Assembly (NCBI GenBank): GCA_947259225.1
Contig: CAMYLK010000005.1
Coordinates: forward strand, 62,001-126,000
DNA from: an uncultured Desulfobulbaceae bacterium
Lineage (GTDB): Bacteria; Desulfobacterota; Desulfobulbia; Desulfobulbales; Desulfobulbaceae
Direction: 5' to 3'
DNA: 64,000 bases
Shown here piece by piece: positions 30,403 to 42,366 of this stretch. A program made the translations under genes and the position numbers. The notes under the pieces are model-generated. The model was not told the DNA's origin. It saw only the letters and a program-made list of their open reading frames with translations, and did not search any database. Positions within the stretch are counted from its first letter, which is position 1. Each line of letters opens with the position of its first letter.

Positions 30403-31281
30403 ATGCCCGGATTAAAGGATGTCAAAAACAAAATAGAGGGTGTCACCAAGACCTCGCAGATTACCAAGGCAATGAATATGGTTGCCTCGGCCAAGCTACG
30501 CGGTGCCCAGGAAAAAATGGAGCGTTTTCGCCCCTATAACGAGAAGTTTGCCGCTGCCATGAGCAACCTGTCCGGCGGAATGGAAGCCGGCAATCTTCCG
30601 CTCATGGAAGTCCGTGACGTACAGTCTGTGGAAATAGTGGTAGTAACCTCTGACCGTGGATTATGCGGTAGCTTTAACTCTAACATAATTTCCAAGGCTG
30701 AAAAGCTGATGAAGGAGTTTGAGGGACAGGGGAAGAAGGTCAGCATTGTCTGCGTAGGCAAGAAAGCCTATCAGTATTTTCGGAAAACAGGCAAAGTCCG
30801 CTCATCCTATACTGATATCATGGGCACGTTCCAGATGTTCAATGCCCGTGAAATTTCCATGGACATTTCTGAAAATTTCATGGTTGGCGGCAGCGATGAC
30901 GTTCGTCTCGTTTACGGCAAATTTCATTCGGTTGCCGTCCAGAAACCGGAAGAGGAGGAATTGCTTCCGATAAAGCCTATTGATGACGATGGTGGCCAGG
31001 CTGAAAGCGCTGATATAACAGGAGCATACACCTATGAGCCCGAACCGGGTGAGATCATGGAAGTCCTGTTGCCGCTCTTCCTCAATGTCCAGATATTTCA
31101 TTCAATGCTTGAGGTTGGAGCGAGTGAACACGCGGCGCGGATGACAGCCATGGATAATGCTACAAATGCATGTAAGGACATTATTCATGACCTTACTCAG
31201 TTATATAATAAAGCGCGTCAGGCAGCAATAACCGGCGACCTGATGGATATTGTCGGTGGTGCTGAAGCGCTCAAGGGATAA
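30403..31281 (+). CDS. atpG: F-type ATP synthase subunit gamma
   Basis: KNKIEGVTKTSQITKAMNMVASAKLRGAQ; VVTSDRGLCGSFNSN. Confidence 0.97.
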   Translation: MPGLKDVKNKIEGVTKTSQITKAMNMVASAKLRGAQEKMERFRPYNEKFAAAMSNLSGGMEAGNLPLMEVRDVQSVEIVVVTSDRGLCGSFNSNIISKAEKLMKEFEGQGKKVSIVCVGKKAYQYFRKTGKVRSSYTDIMGTFQMFNAREISMDISENFMVGGSDDVRLVYGKFHSVAVQKPEEEELLPIKPIDDDGGQAESADITGAYTYEPEPGEIMEVLLPLFLNVQIFHSMLEVGASEHAARMTAMDNATNACKDIIHDLTQLYNKARQAAITGDLMDIVGGAEALKG

Positions 31282-31315
31282 AATAAAACAATACTACGTG
31301 TATTTAATTCGATAG

Positions 31316-32752
<1,437 letters not shown>

Positions 32753-32784
32753 GAGGTGTGAACTTCTAACAGAGGTATGATCTA

Positions 32785-33201
32785 ATGGCGCAGATTCATC
32801 TTGAAGTTGTAACACCGACCGGACCGGTCATAAGTGACGATGTCGACATCGTCACCGCTCCAGGTTTCGGTGGCGAATTCGGTGTCCTGGCAAACCATGC
32901 TCCGTTTTTGAGCACAATCAAAACCGGTACCCTGAGTTTCAAGAAAGATAAAGAGACCAGGTATCTCATGGTTAGCGGAGGTTTTTCAGAGGTGTCGAAC
33001 AACAAGGTTACTTTTCTTGTTGAAAGTGCCGAGTACGGACATGATATTGATGTTGACCGTGCAATCCAGGCGAAAGAACGGGCTGAGAAAAGACTGGCCC
33101 AGGCAATCCAGCAATCTGAGAAACTTAACCGGACCCGGGCTGAGGCTGCCTTGCAGAGGGCATTGGCCAGGTTGACCGCTGCCGAAAAAGCACGCCAGTA
33201 A
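32785..33201 (+). CDS. atpC: F-type ATP synthase subunit epsilon
   Basis: [42 protein letters not shown]. Confidence 0.96.
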   Translation: MAQIHLEVVTPTGPVISDDVDIVTAPGFGGEFGVLANHAPFLSTIKTGTLSFKKDKETRYLMVSGGFSEVSNNKVTFLVESAEYGHDIDVDRAIQAKERAEKRLAQAIQQSEKLNRTRAEAALQRALARLTAAEKARQ

Positions 33202-33223
33202 GTATTCTATATAACATATGTTC

Positions 33224-33251
33224 AAAGGCCGCCCATGGGCGGCCTTTTTTT
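33224..33251 (+). terminator. Rho-independent terminator after the atp operon
   Basis: AAAGGCCGCCC-AT-GGGCGGCCTTTTTTT. Confidence 0.9.
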
Positions 33252-33463
33252 GTCCGGTCTGCAGGATTTTATTAGAGTCATGCTTGCCATCAGGCGGATG
33301 TTCTGATAAATTCATACAATTTGAATCCTGGTTGTGAATCAAGCACGTTATCAAATGAGCTTGTAGGCAAGCACAAGACTGATTTAGGATGATATACGGC
33401 TGAGCAAATGGATTCGTTACTAATACGAATTTTAAGAATATTTGTTTTGAATGAGGAAGCACA

Positions 33464-34876
33464 ATGAAACCAAAAGAGAGAATGGCAATACCCCGTCAGA
33501 AACCGAAAGAACTTGACCCCCAGGAAAGGATCAAAAATTTCAAGGAAGTGACATTCGGCTATGATGAGGAAACCGCAATTCTTGAAGCCAACCGGTGCCT
33601 GTCATGTAAAAAACCAACCTGTATTGATGGGTGCCCTATCAACAATGATATACCAGCTTTTATAGAGCTTCTGCGTAATAAAAAATATGAAGAGGGGTAC
33701 TGGAAGGTTCGTGAGACGAGCACCATGCCTGCAGTCTGTTCACGGGTCTGTCCTCATGAGTTTCAGTGTGAGGGGTCTTGTGTCCGGGCGAAAAAAGGTG
33801 ATGCTGTAGCCATCGGCATGCTGGAACGATACCTGGTCGACTGGATGGTTCTCAACAAGAAAAATCTTTTTAAACCGTGCCAGCTCGATAAAGGGAAAAA
33901 AGTTGCGATAGTCGGTTCAGGACCGGCGGGGATATCTGTTGGATTTTACCTCGCACATGAAGGATATCACTGTACTATCTTTGAAAGCCTGCCCGTTTTC
34001 GGAGGTATGCTCGCCGTCGGCATTCCGCATTACCGTCTGCCCCGTGATATTATTGGAGCGGAGTTGTATTCTCTGAAAGGTTGTGGTGTGGACGTTGTCA
34101 CAGGCGTAACAATCGGGCGTGATAAGACCCTCCAGGACCTCAAAGATGAGGGCTACGATGCAGTTTTCATGGGAGTCGGTGCCCACACCAGCAGAAAGCT
34201 TGGTATTGATGGAGAAGAAGGAACAGATGGGGTAACGCACGGCGTGGATTATCTGCGCAGAGTGTTGACCGGAGAGGATGTTGATATTGGTAGAAATGTA
34301 GTTGTCGTCGGGGGTGGTAATGTGGCAATTGATGTCGCCAGGACCGCTCTCCGTACCGGCTCTGACAAGGTATTTATCCTGTATCGCAGGACCAAGGAGG
34401 AGATGCCTGCCTCCCAGGCTGAGATTCACCATCTTGAAGAAGAGGGTGTCCGCATAGAAATGCTTGCCGCTCCGGTAAAGATTCATTCGGAAAACGGCAA
34501 GTTGACCGGCGTGGAGTGCATTCGTATGGAACTTGGCGAGCCGGATGATTCCGGACGACGCAGGCCGGTTCCCAAGGAAGGATCGAATTTCATCATTGAA
34601 GCGGATTCCATTATACCGGCGATAAGTCAGAACGTAGACCATACAGCTGATAAAGGTGTAGAGTTTAAATTGACCGGTTGGGGAACGTATGATGTTGATC
34701 CCCTCACTTTGCAGACCAGCGTGGAATGGATTTTTGCCGGAGGAGATAATGTTCTCGGGCCCCAGACAGCTGCAAAGGCGGTTTACCAGGGAAAAGTCGC
34801 TGCGGAATCAATCCAGCGTTACATGGAAGGAAAAGATCTGATCCAAGACAGAAAGTTTCCCTGTAAATATATGTAA
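33464..34876 (+). CDS. gltA: NADPH-dependent glutamate synthase small subunit/NfnB-like flavoprotein
   Basis: N-terminal Cys clusters (CLSCKKPTCIDGCP; CSRVCPHEFQCEGSC), FAD site VAIVGSGPAGI, NAD(P) site VVVVGGGNVAIDVA. Confidence 0.92.
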   Translation: MKPKERMAIPRQKPKELDPQERIKNFKEVTFGYDEETAILEANRCLSCKKPTCIDGCPINNDIPAFIELLRNKKYEEGYWKVRETSTMPAVCSRVCPHEFQCEGSCVRAKKGDAVAIGMLERYLVDWMVLNKKNLFKPCQLDKGKKVAIVGSGPAGISVGFYLAHEGYHCTIFESLPVFGGMLAVGIPHYRLPRDIIGAELYSLKGCGVDVVTGVTIGRDKTLQDLKDEGYDAVFMGVGAHTSRKLGIDGEEGTDGVTHGVDYLRRVLTGEDVDIGRNVVVVGGGNVAIDVARTALRTGSDKVFILYRRTKEEMPASQAEIHHLEEEGVRIEMLAAPVKIHSENGKLTGVECIRMELGEPDDSGRRRPVPKEGSNFIIEADSIIPAISQNVDHTADKGVEFKLTGWGTYDVDPLTLQTSVEWIFAGGDNVLGPQTAAKAVYQGKVAAESIQRYMEGKDLIQDRKFPCKYM

Positions 34877-34898
34877 AGAAGAATTTGCCGGGCTAGAG

Positions 34899-36794
34899 CT
34901 ACAGAGCAGCTCTAGCCTGGTGATCAACATAACCGGCAACACCTGCCGCGATCTGGTCTGCTATTTCGTCAAGATAATTTTCATCACGAAGTCTCAAGGC
35001 TTCCTCCTTGTTGCTCAAGAAAGAAATTTCAGCAAGCACCGCTGGCATTTCCGCACCGAGCAGTACATAAAAAGGAGCCTGTTTCACACCAAGGTCTTCC
35101 GTTTCATATCGGTTTTCACGTAACCCTGTTACAATGCTGTTCTGAACATAATCAGCCAGAACTGATGATTCCTGGATCTTTGAATTCTGCATGAGGTCAG
35201 AAAGTATATCCTGCAGATCACTTATGTTATGGGTAGTGGTGGCATTCTCTCTCGCCGCCACCCTCATTGCCTCAGTGTTGGTGGCCAGGTTTAGATAGAA
35301 AGTCTCGATACCTTTTATAGATGATGAAGGATGCGCATTGACATGGATAGACACAAAGAGGTCAGCCTTTTTTGTGTTGGCAATGGCAGTGCGCTCCTCT
35401 AGCTGCAGGGAAGTGTCATTTTTTCTGGTCAATATGACATCATACTCGTATTTGCTTTTGAGCCTCTCAGCAGTTTTGCGGGCAACCATTAAAGTAATAT
35501 CCTTTTCCTTCAGGCCATGGGCCATAGCTCCGGGATCCTTTCCGCCATGACCAGGATCTATAACAATTCGGCGTACTCCCAGGCCAAGCTGTTGGGCCAG
35601 TGTCAGTCCCGTCTGTTTTGACTCAGCCCGTTTTTTGGCAGCTGAACCCGGTTTATTCTTTTTATATCCTTCAAGAATAATGAAAGAATCTGAGGTTTCA
35701 ACTTTTGTCATCTTGAGCTGTTTGTCCCTTACTCCTCTCTTTTTTGCTGGCTTGAGTACAGTTGTCGTTTCTGACTCAGCAGACAATGACTGGTTGTCAA
35801 TTTTTTCCTGCCGTACCTGCGGAAGTGTTTTTGAAGCTGATATAATTTTCTGTTGTCCATGTACGTCAACAATGACTCGAAAAGGGTCGTTGAGGCTGAA
35901 TATTTTATACGTTGAAATTGATTCGATATCCAGGGCGACGCGAACGGTTGTTGGATCCACCTGACCGGACTTCACTTTTTTCAAAAGTCCGTCTTCAACG
36001 CGAACAGGTGCTGTAAATTTATCATCTATCTTGCTTTGCGCAAAGTCCACAAAAAGCTGACGTGGCTTGCTCCCATTTTTTTCGAGAAGACGTGACTTAT
36101 ATCTGACCGGTCCTGATGACCGGATAACTATTCTGGTGTAGTCATCGGAAGACCAATATTGAACAGGCAGGACTTTCAGGAGTTTTTTCCTTTCATGGGA
36201 TACTGAATATTTTTCCGGGAGGTCAATATTATATTTTTTCTTGATGTCCTGGAGGCGGCTGGCAGCTTGCCCGTACTTGTCTCCCTGTGGATACAGCTTG
36301 ATCTGCTTTGCGTACAGTTTTGCTGCCTGGCGGGGATTCTTCTTGTCCTTCAAGTAAATTTCTGCAGACCAGAACAGGGAATCGTCAGACAGAGTGCTCT
36401 CAGGAAACAGTGAAGAGACATCATTGTAATAGGCAATTGATTCGTCAAGATTAATCCCCTGATGAAATCGCATATACATCCGGTAATGCATTTTGGCGAT
36501 CATGAAAAGACAATTAGGGGCAAGCTCACCTTTGGGATTGTCGAGGTAGATTTGCCGAAAATCCCGGATGCCTTTCAGCCAGTTTTTGCGATCATTCTGT
36601 TCAATTTTGTCACGAACGAGCAGGTAATAGTAATCTTTGGCCTTGTTGTATTTAATTTCAGCGTGTTCTGCCGCAGAGGATGGAGTGGAATACCCGGCAA
36701 ATGCTGAAACGCTGAGTTCCTGGGAAAAAGGGAAAAGCATCAGCGTGAGGGCAAGAAAAGTGAGGTAAAACAGTTGTTTGTTCGATTGTATCAT
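34899..36794 (-). CDS. amiC: N-acetylmuramoyl-L-alanine amidase with TPR-like and AMIN domains
   Basis: RRIVIDPGHGGKDPGAMAHGLKEKDITLMVA...VSIHVNAHPSSSIKGIETFYLN. Confidence 0.93.
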   Translation of the reverse strand: MIQSNKQLFYLTFLALTLMLFPFSQELSVSAFAGYSTPSSAAEHAEIKYNKAKDYYYLLVRDKIEQNDRKNWLKGIRDFRQIYLDNPKGELAPNCLFMIAKMHYRMYMRFHQGINLDESIAYYNDVSSLFPESTLSDDSLFWSAEIYLKDKKNPRQAAKLYAKQIKLYPQGDKYGQAASRLQDIKKKYNIDLPEKYSVSHERKKLLKVLPVQYWSSDDYTRIVIRSSGPVRYKSRLLEKNGSKPRQLFVDFAQSKIDDKFTAPVRVEDGLLKKVKSGQVDPTTVRVALDIESISTYKIFSLNDPFRVIVDVHGQQKIISASKTLPQVRQEKIDNQSLSAESETTTVLKPAKKRGVRDKQLKMTKVETSDSFIILEGYKKNKPGSAAKKRAESKQTGLTLAQQLGLGVRRIVIDPGHGGKDPGAMAHGLKEKDITLMVARKTAERLKSKYEYDVILTRKNDTSLQLEERTAIANTKKADLFVSIHVNAHPSSSIKGIETFYLNLATNTEAMRVAARENATTTHNISDLQDILSDLMQNSKIQESSVLADYVQNSIVTGLRENRYETEDLGVKQAPFYVLLGAEMPAVLAEISFLSNKEEALRLRDENYLDEIADQIAAGVAGYVDHQARAAL

Positions 36795-37035
36795 TGAATA
36801 TGCGGGAATTTCTTTTCCTGTTCATTTATTGGCAACGAAATCGTTGTCGACCCTTGAAAGATTATTCCGCTGACGGTTCCCGCGTTGCAGTTCATAGAAT
36901 TGCTCTGTTGTCCGTTCAACCTCGACGAATTGCGGATAAATTTATTTTTCCTTTCACAACTCATTATCAATGAAAAAATATATTAAATTCAAGAAAAATC
37001 GTAATAATTTTACGTGAATCTGACAGGTTGAACAG

Positions 37036-39708
37036 TTAATCCCCATTTTTTAAGAGCGAACAGGCTTCATAAAGCAGTTGTAATGCTTCAAGCGGGGTAG
37101 TCGTTTCCGGGTTTACTCTTTTAAACAGTTTTCTGACAGGGTCTTCCTGGGGACGGAAAAGAGTGAGTTGGCTTGGGAGGTGATTTTGTGCTTTTTTATT
37201 TTTAGAGGGAGCAATAGTTGGCTCACCGTCCTGATTAAATTCGCCCTGTTCAATATTTTTCAGGATTTCATGTGCACGGTTTACAACATGGTCGGGCACT
37301 CCCGCAAGTGAGGCTACCTGGATACCATAACTTCTGTTTGTGGCACCTTTGACCAGATGGTGGAGAAAAATGATAGTATCATTCCACTCCCGCACCGCTA
37401 TGGAATAATTCTGGATATTTTCGTTGGTCGCAGCTAAATCTGTCAATTCATGATAGTGAGTGGCAAAGAGGGTTTTGACTCCCCGGCCGTTTTTTTCGGC
37501 AAGCTCCTCGGTAACTGCCCAGGCAATTGCCAGTCCGTCATAGGTAGAAGTTCCCCGGCCGATTTCGTCAAGAATGACAAGACTCCGGTCTGTCGCGTTG
37601 TTCAGAATATTTGCCGTCTCGTTCATCTCTACCATAAAGGTCGACTGCCCTCTTCGGAGATCATCCATGGCACCGACCCTGGTGAATATACGATCAACGA
37701 TACATGTCTCAGCTTTGTCAGCAGGCACGAAACTCCCGATATGGGCCATAAGTACAATAAGGGCGGTTTGACGAAGGACGGTTGATTTACCGGCCATATT
37801 GGGTCCGGTGATGATAAGCAGCTCATTCTGTTCCTGGTCAAGATGCACATCGTTTGGTACGAAACGTCCAGGTTCAAGGGCACGTTCTATCACCGGATGA
37901 CGTCCGGCGGTGATGGAAATACTATCATTATCTGAAATTGCCGGTTTGGTATAATGATACCTGTTTGCCGCCTCACTGAGACAGGCGAGAAAATCAATCC
38001 GGGCGATCTGGAAGGCCGTGTTGAGGATTCTTTCACTCTGACTGCCAATCCGGGTTCTAATATTTGCAAACAGGGTGTATTCGAGCTCCAGCCTCTTTTC
38101 CTGGGCAGAAGAGATTTTATCTTCCAGTTCTTTCAGTTCAGGAGTGATGAAGCGTTCGGCATTGACCAGTGTCTGTTTGCGAATGAAGTCTTCCGGAATA
38201 TCAGCTGACTGGGCACGGCTTACCTCAAAATAATATCCGAAAACGCGATTGTAGCCTACTTTGAGTTTGGCAATTCCTGTACGGTCCTTTTCCTTTTGTT
38301 CAAGCCCGAGGATCATCTGCTTCCCGTCTCGCAGCAGCACGATGAGTTCGTCAAGCTCTCCATTATATCCTTCCCGGATAAGGTTACCCTCCCTGATTGT
38401 CACGGGGGCATCATCCCTGATAGCAGTGTCAATCAGTTCATGGAGGTCTGAAAGCACATCAAGTTCCTTGCCAATGGAAGACAGCAGATCCGAATCCATA
38501 TCCCTGACAAGTGATTTCAGCTCAGGCAGCTGGCCGATCGACATCTTCATGCTGCTCATATCCCTGGCATTGCCGTGACCCAGGACAAGACGGCTGCAGA
38601 GACGTTCAAGGTCGTATATTCCATCAAGGGCCATGCGCAGATCCTGACGGCGGTTTGCATCCTTCAGCAACTGCCCGACCGCATCAAGGCGAGATTTGAT
38701 TTTGTTACCGTCCTGCAGCGGAAACAGCAGCCTGTTTCGCAGGAGGCGGGCACCCATGGGAGTACAGCTCAGGTCCAGGATCGACAGCAGTGACCCGTCT
38801 CTTTTTCCGCCGATAATCGTTTCGGTCAGTTCCAGGTTGCGGCGTGAGGAGTCATCAATGATCAGGTAACCGCTCCGATTGAGGGGACTGATACTTCTGA
38901 TGTAGGAGAGGTCAGTTTTCTGGGTCTCCTGTATATAGGCGAGTAATGATCCGGCAGCACATATGCCGACAGTCATGGCCTCACAGCCAAATCCCGCCAG
39001 GCTGGTTGTTTTGAAATGATCCGTCAGGGTCAATGCAGCCGTTTCCGGTTCAAAAAACATCTCCTGTCGTGTTGTAATGCAGAGACCGGGAAGAAGTGCC
39101 TGCAGGGTTGTAATATGTCCGGCAAGGTCTTCGCTCTCTTTTTCTGTAAGGATCAGCTCGGCCGGCTGCAGGCGGGTAATCTCTTCGAGGACAGGTTCAA
39201 AATTGTCCGGGGTTGTATGCAGTTCAGTCACCTGGAAATCGCCGGTCGAGATATCAAGAAAACTTAAACCTGTATTACTGTTTTTCCGGGGATCTTGGTG
39301 GGTTGCCAGGGCGCAGACATAGCGGTTACTTTTTTCGTCAAGCAGTTGTTCTTCAGTAGTAACACCTGGAGTGACAATGCGAATGACTTCACGTTTTACT
39401 ATACCCTTGGCCTCTTTGGGGTCTTCCGTCTGCTCACAGATAGCCACCCTGTACCCGGCCTTGACCATCTTCGCGAGATAATTGGAAACAGCATGATAGG
39501 GTACCCCGGCCATGGGAACTTTGTTTTCATCGTTTTTGTTGCTCCTGGAGGTGAGGGTAATACCAAGAATTCGTGATGCGGTAACCGCATCGTCAAAGAA
39601 CATCTCGTAAAAATCGCCCATGCGGTAGAAAAGAATTGTGTCCTGGTGTTGCTCCTTGATCTCCAGGTATTGCCGGAGCATGGGGGTCATTTTAACAGGT
39701 TTACTCAC
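37036..39708 (-). CDS. mutS: DNA mismatch repair protein MutS
   Basis: [39 protein letters not shown]. Start set at GTG 39708-39706 (AGGGGG RBS), overlapping the HIT-gene stop, rather than the longer ORF start at 39759. Confidence 0.96.
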   Translation of the reverse strand: MSKPVKMTPMLRQYLEIKEQHQDTILFYRMGDFYEMFFDDAVTASRILGITLTSRSNKNDENKVPMAGVPYHAVSNYLAKMVKAGYRVAICEQTEDPKEAKGIVKREVIRIVTPGVTTEEQLLDEKSNRYVCALATHQDPRKNSNTGLSFLDISTGDFQVTELHTTPDNFEPVLEEITRLQPAELILTEKESEDLAGHITTLQALLPGLCITTRQEMFFEPETAALTLTDHFKTTSLAGFGCEAMTVGICAAGSLLAYIQETQKTDLSYIRSISPLNRSGYLIIDDSSRRNLELTETIIGGKRDGSLLSILDLSCTPMGARLLRNRLLFPLQDGNKIKSRLDAVGQLLKDANRRQDLRMALDGIYDLERLCSRLVLGHGNARDMSSMKMSIGQLPELKSLVRDMDSDLLSSIGKELDVLSDLHELIDTAIRDDAPVTIREGNLIREGYNGELDELIVLLRDGKQMILGLEQKEKDRTGIAKLKVGYNRVFGYYFEVSRAQSADIPEDFIRKQTLVNAERFITPELKELEDKISSAQEKRLELEYTLFANIRTRIGSQSERILNTAFQIARIDFLACLSEAANRYHYTKPAISDNDSISITAGRHPVIERALEPGRFVPNDVHLDQEQNELLIITGPNMAGKSTVLRQTALIVLMAHIGSFVPADKAETCIVDRIFTRVGAMDDLRRGQSTFMVEMNETANILNNATDRSLVILDEIGRGTSTYDGLAIAWAVTEELAEKNGRGVKTLFATHYHELTDLAATNENIQNYSIAVREWNDTIIFLHHLVKGATNRSYGIQVASLAGVPDHVVNRAHEILKNIEQGEFNQDGEPTIAPSKNKKAQNHLPSQLTLFRPQEDPVRKLFKRVNPETTTPLEALQLLYEACSLLKNGD

Positions 39709-40213
39709 TGGTATCCCCCTGGAGATGAAGTTTCTGAAAGTCTGGCAGCAGCATGTCATAAGTAGCGTTTATATGCTGGGGGATAGTCCTGATTTCAGCC
39801 GTAACTGTCATGAAGTTATGGTCCCCTTCCCAACGGGGAACAATGTGGAAATGCAGGTGGTCAGCTATTCCAGCCCCTGCAGTTTTTCCCAGGTTGAGGC
39901 CAATATTCAAACCGTCCGGTTGAAGGTGTTTCCGGAGAATTCCGCAGCACTTCTGCAGAAGGATCATTAGACCCAGATTTTCTTTTGCATCAAGGTCGGT
40001 TATGTCACCGACATGACGTACAGGGGCCGCAAGCAGGTGGCCGTTGGCATAAGGGAAGCGGTTCATGATCACAACACAATGACGACCGCGGTAAAGCAGC
40101 AGATGATTTTTGCTGTATGGCTCCTGCCCGGGGGGTTCAAATATACAACCTACAGGTTGTCCGGCCTCATCGTTTACATGTTCCATCCGCCAGGGACTCC
40201 ACAGCGTTTTCAT
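39701..40213 (-). CDS. HIT-family hydrolase/Ap4A phosphorylase-like
   Basis: Histidine triad [12 protein letters not shown]. Confidence 0.92.
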   Translation of the reverse strand: MKTLWSPWRMEHVNDEAGQPVGCIFEPPGQEPYSKNHLLLYRGRHCVVIMNRFPYANGHLLAAPVRHVGDITDLDAKENLGLMILLQKCCGILRKHLQPDGLNIGLNLGKTAGAGIADHLHFHIVPRWEGDHNFMTVTAEIRTIPQHINATYDMLLPDFQKLHLQGDTSE

Positions 40214-40710
40214 ATAAAGACCGGAACCTCGTGAATGGATCCTTGCAGATAATCTCCTGCCTCAAGAATAGCATATGTACCCGGGGATCCATATCTGCTT
40301 GTACACTTAAAGCTGCCGGGATTTATGATGAGAACACCTCCCTGATAATGACATACCGGCCTATGGGTGTGCCCGTAGACCATGCAGTCAACTTCGGGAA
40401 AAAGGTTCCAGAGGCTGAGTTCAATATCATGCCCAAGATGAGCACCATGAGTGAGGCCGATGGTAAAATGCTGGAGCTTGATTGTTTTTTCTCTGGGCAG
40501 GGAGCAGTATGAACTTGCACCACACATGTTGCCGTGCACGGCATGGACTTCAAAATCTGAAAAAGCTTCCAGAACTTTGATGGAGGTGAGGTCACCGGCG
40601 TGAATAATAACATCGCAGTCCCCAAAACATCTGACAACCAGCTCATTGAAATCATTGTCTGGACTTGAAATATGCGTGTCTGAGAGGATACCAATTTTCA
40701 TTGTCATAGC
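40210..40710 (-). CDS. YfcE/MJ0936-type metallophosphoesterase
   Basis: MKIGILSDTHIS...DVIIHAGDLTS...VHGNMCG...YGHTHRP. ORF extends to 40836; start inferred near MTMKIGILSDTH. Confidence 0.88.
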   Translation of the reverse strand, partial: AMTMKIGILSDTHISSPDNDFNELVVRCFGDCDVIIHAGDLTSIKVLEAFSDFEVHAVHGNMCGASSYCSLPREKTIKLQHFTIGLTHGAHLGHDIELSLWNLFPEVDCMVYGHTHRPVCHYQGGVLIINPGSFKCTSRYGSPGTYAILEAGDYLQGSIHEVPVFI

Positions 40711-40831
40711 AGATTCTTTACTCTTTAAAACCGGTAAAATAATAACCAGTCCTGACTGTATAAAAGTTCGTCGTGAATGACAAGAAAAGATAAGGAACGG
40801 GTTGCAAAAACAGAGGTCATCCCGTACATTA

Positions 40832-40852
40832 CTCATTCTTTGGAAGAATGAG
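40832..40852 (+). repeat. Small hairpin upstream of efp
   Basis: CTCATTCTT-TGG-AAGAATGAG perfect 9-bp stem. Confidence 0.4.
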
Positions 40853-40878
40853 CAAAATTCACGGATAAAGGTGGAAAT

Positions 40879-41442
40879 ATGTATAGTGCATCCGATTTAC
40901 GCAAAGGCCTGAAGATTGAAATTGAGGGAGAACCCTATATTGTTACGGAGTTCGAATTTTCAAAACCGGGGAAGGGGCAGGCTCTCTACAGGACCAAGAT
41001 GCGGAATATGATCACCGGCAATCAGTTCACCCAGACATACCGTTCCAATGATAAATTTGAGAAGGCAGACCTGGAAGAGAAAACCATGCAGTATCTCTAC
41101 TCTCAGGATGATGAGTTCCATTTCATGGATACGTCGACATATGAACAGATTTTCCTGACCAGGGAGCAGCTTGCCGATCATATTCACTTTATGGTGGATA
41201 ATATGGAAGTTCAAGTCCTTTTTTTCGGGGACAAGGCAATCGATGTCACTCTGCCGACATTTGTCAACCTGGAGGTGACCAAGGCAGATCCATGGGTAAA
41301 AGGAGACACCTCCGGAACAGACACAAAACCGGTTACCGTAGCGACCGGGTATGTTCTCCAGGTTCCCCCTTTTGTCGAGGAGGGGGACCGCATTCAGATT
41401 GATACCCGCACCGGTGAATACATGACCCGGGTAAAAGACTGA
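40879..41442 (+). CDS. efp: Elongation factor P
   Basis: MYSASDLRKGLKIEIEGEPYIVTEFEFSKPGKGQALYRTKMRNM (modifiable Lys loop KPGKGQA). Confidence 0.97.
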   Translation: MYSASDLRKGLKIEIEGEPYIVTEFEFSKPGKGQALYRTKMRNMITGNQFTQTYRSNDKFEKADLEEKTMQYLYSQDDEFHFMDTSTYEQIFLTREQLADHIHFMVDNMEVQVLFFGDKAIDVTLPTFVNLEVTKADPWVKGDTSGTDTKPVTVATGYVLQVPPFVEEGDRIQIDTRTGEYMTRVKD

Positions 41443-41445
41443 GCA

Positions 41446-42363
41446 GTGTTGTCTCCCCGCCTCCTGCATCAGCGTTCACTCCTGATGCAGGCTGTCCGTT
41501 CTTTTTTCTATTCCAGGGATTATGTCGAAGTTGATACCCCGCTTCGGCTTCCCGTCCTTATCCCTGAATCCCATATAGTCCCGTTTGCATCGGAAGCACA
41601 GTTTCTGCATGCCTCTCCGGAGATGTGCATGAAAAGGGTGCTGGCACAGGGGAGCACGAATATTTTTCAGATCTGTCACTGTTTCCGTAAAGGGGAAGTG
41701 GGCCGGTACCATCAGGAGGAATTTACCATGCTGGAATGGTATCAAACGGGCGGGACTTACTTTGACCTGATGGATGAGTGCGAGGCTTTGGTCTGCGGAC
41801 TTGCCGGCTTCGGCCATTACCTTGAAGGGGTTGATGGTGAAACGATACAAAGGGACGGCCGGAAAATTTCTCTTGCCAGACCATGGGACCGGCTGACAGT
41901 TGACGTAGCCTTTCAGAAATATGCGGAAACGACTGCCAGGGAAGCAGTGAAGCAGGGTATGTTTGATGAACTCCTCGTGACACGTATTGAACCTCACCTT
42001 GGCCTGGAAAGGCCTGTCTTTTTGTATGATTATCCAGTTGAGCTTGGTTCCCTTGCCCGTTCCAAGAAAGGTGATGATTCTCTTGCCGAGCGATTTGAAC
42101 TCTATATCAGCGGCATTGAGCTGGTTAACGGCTTCTCGGAACTTGTTGATCCTGTTGAGCAGAGGGAACGCTTTGTCCAGGAAATATCAGTGGCCCGAAA
42201 CCTGGGCCGGGGAGAATCTGCAATGCCTGAAAAGCTTCTTGATGATCTTGAATTACTTGACGAGACAGCCGGAGCTGCACTGGGGCTTGACCGTTTGTAC
42301 ATGATTTTACTTGGGCTTGACTCTGTGTCAGAGGCCGTTTGCCTGAACGAAGAGGACCTATAA
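41446..42363 (+). CDS. epmA: EF-P--(R)-beta-lysine ligase (EpmA/PoxA/GenX)
   Basis: LysRS-like catalytic core without anticodon domain (HASPEMCMKRVLAQG...FRKGEVGRYHQEEFTMLEWY; GAALGLDRLYMILLG), adjacent to efp. Confidence 0.93.
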   Translation: MLSPRLLHQRSLLMQAVRSFFYSRDYVEVDTPLRLPVLIPESHIVPFASEAQFLHASPEMCMKRVLAQGSTNIFQICHCFRKGEVGRYHQEEFTMLEWYQTGGTYFDLMDECEALVCGLAGFGHYLEGVDGETIQRDGRKISLARPWDRLTVDVAFQKYAETTAREAVKQGMFDELLVTRIEPHLGLERPVFLYDYPVELGSLARSKKGDDSLAERFELYISGIELVNGFSELVDPVEQRERFVQEISVARNLGRGESAMPEKLLDDLELLDETAGAALGLDRLYMILLGLDSVSEAVCLNEEDL

Positions 42364-42366
42364 ACC

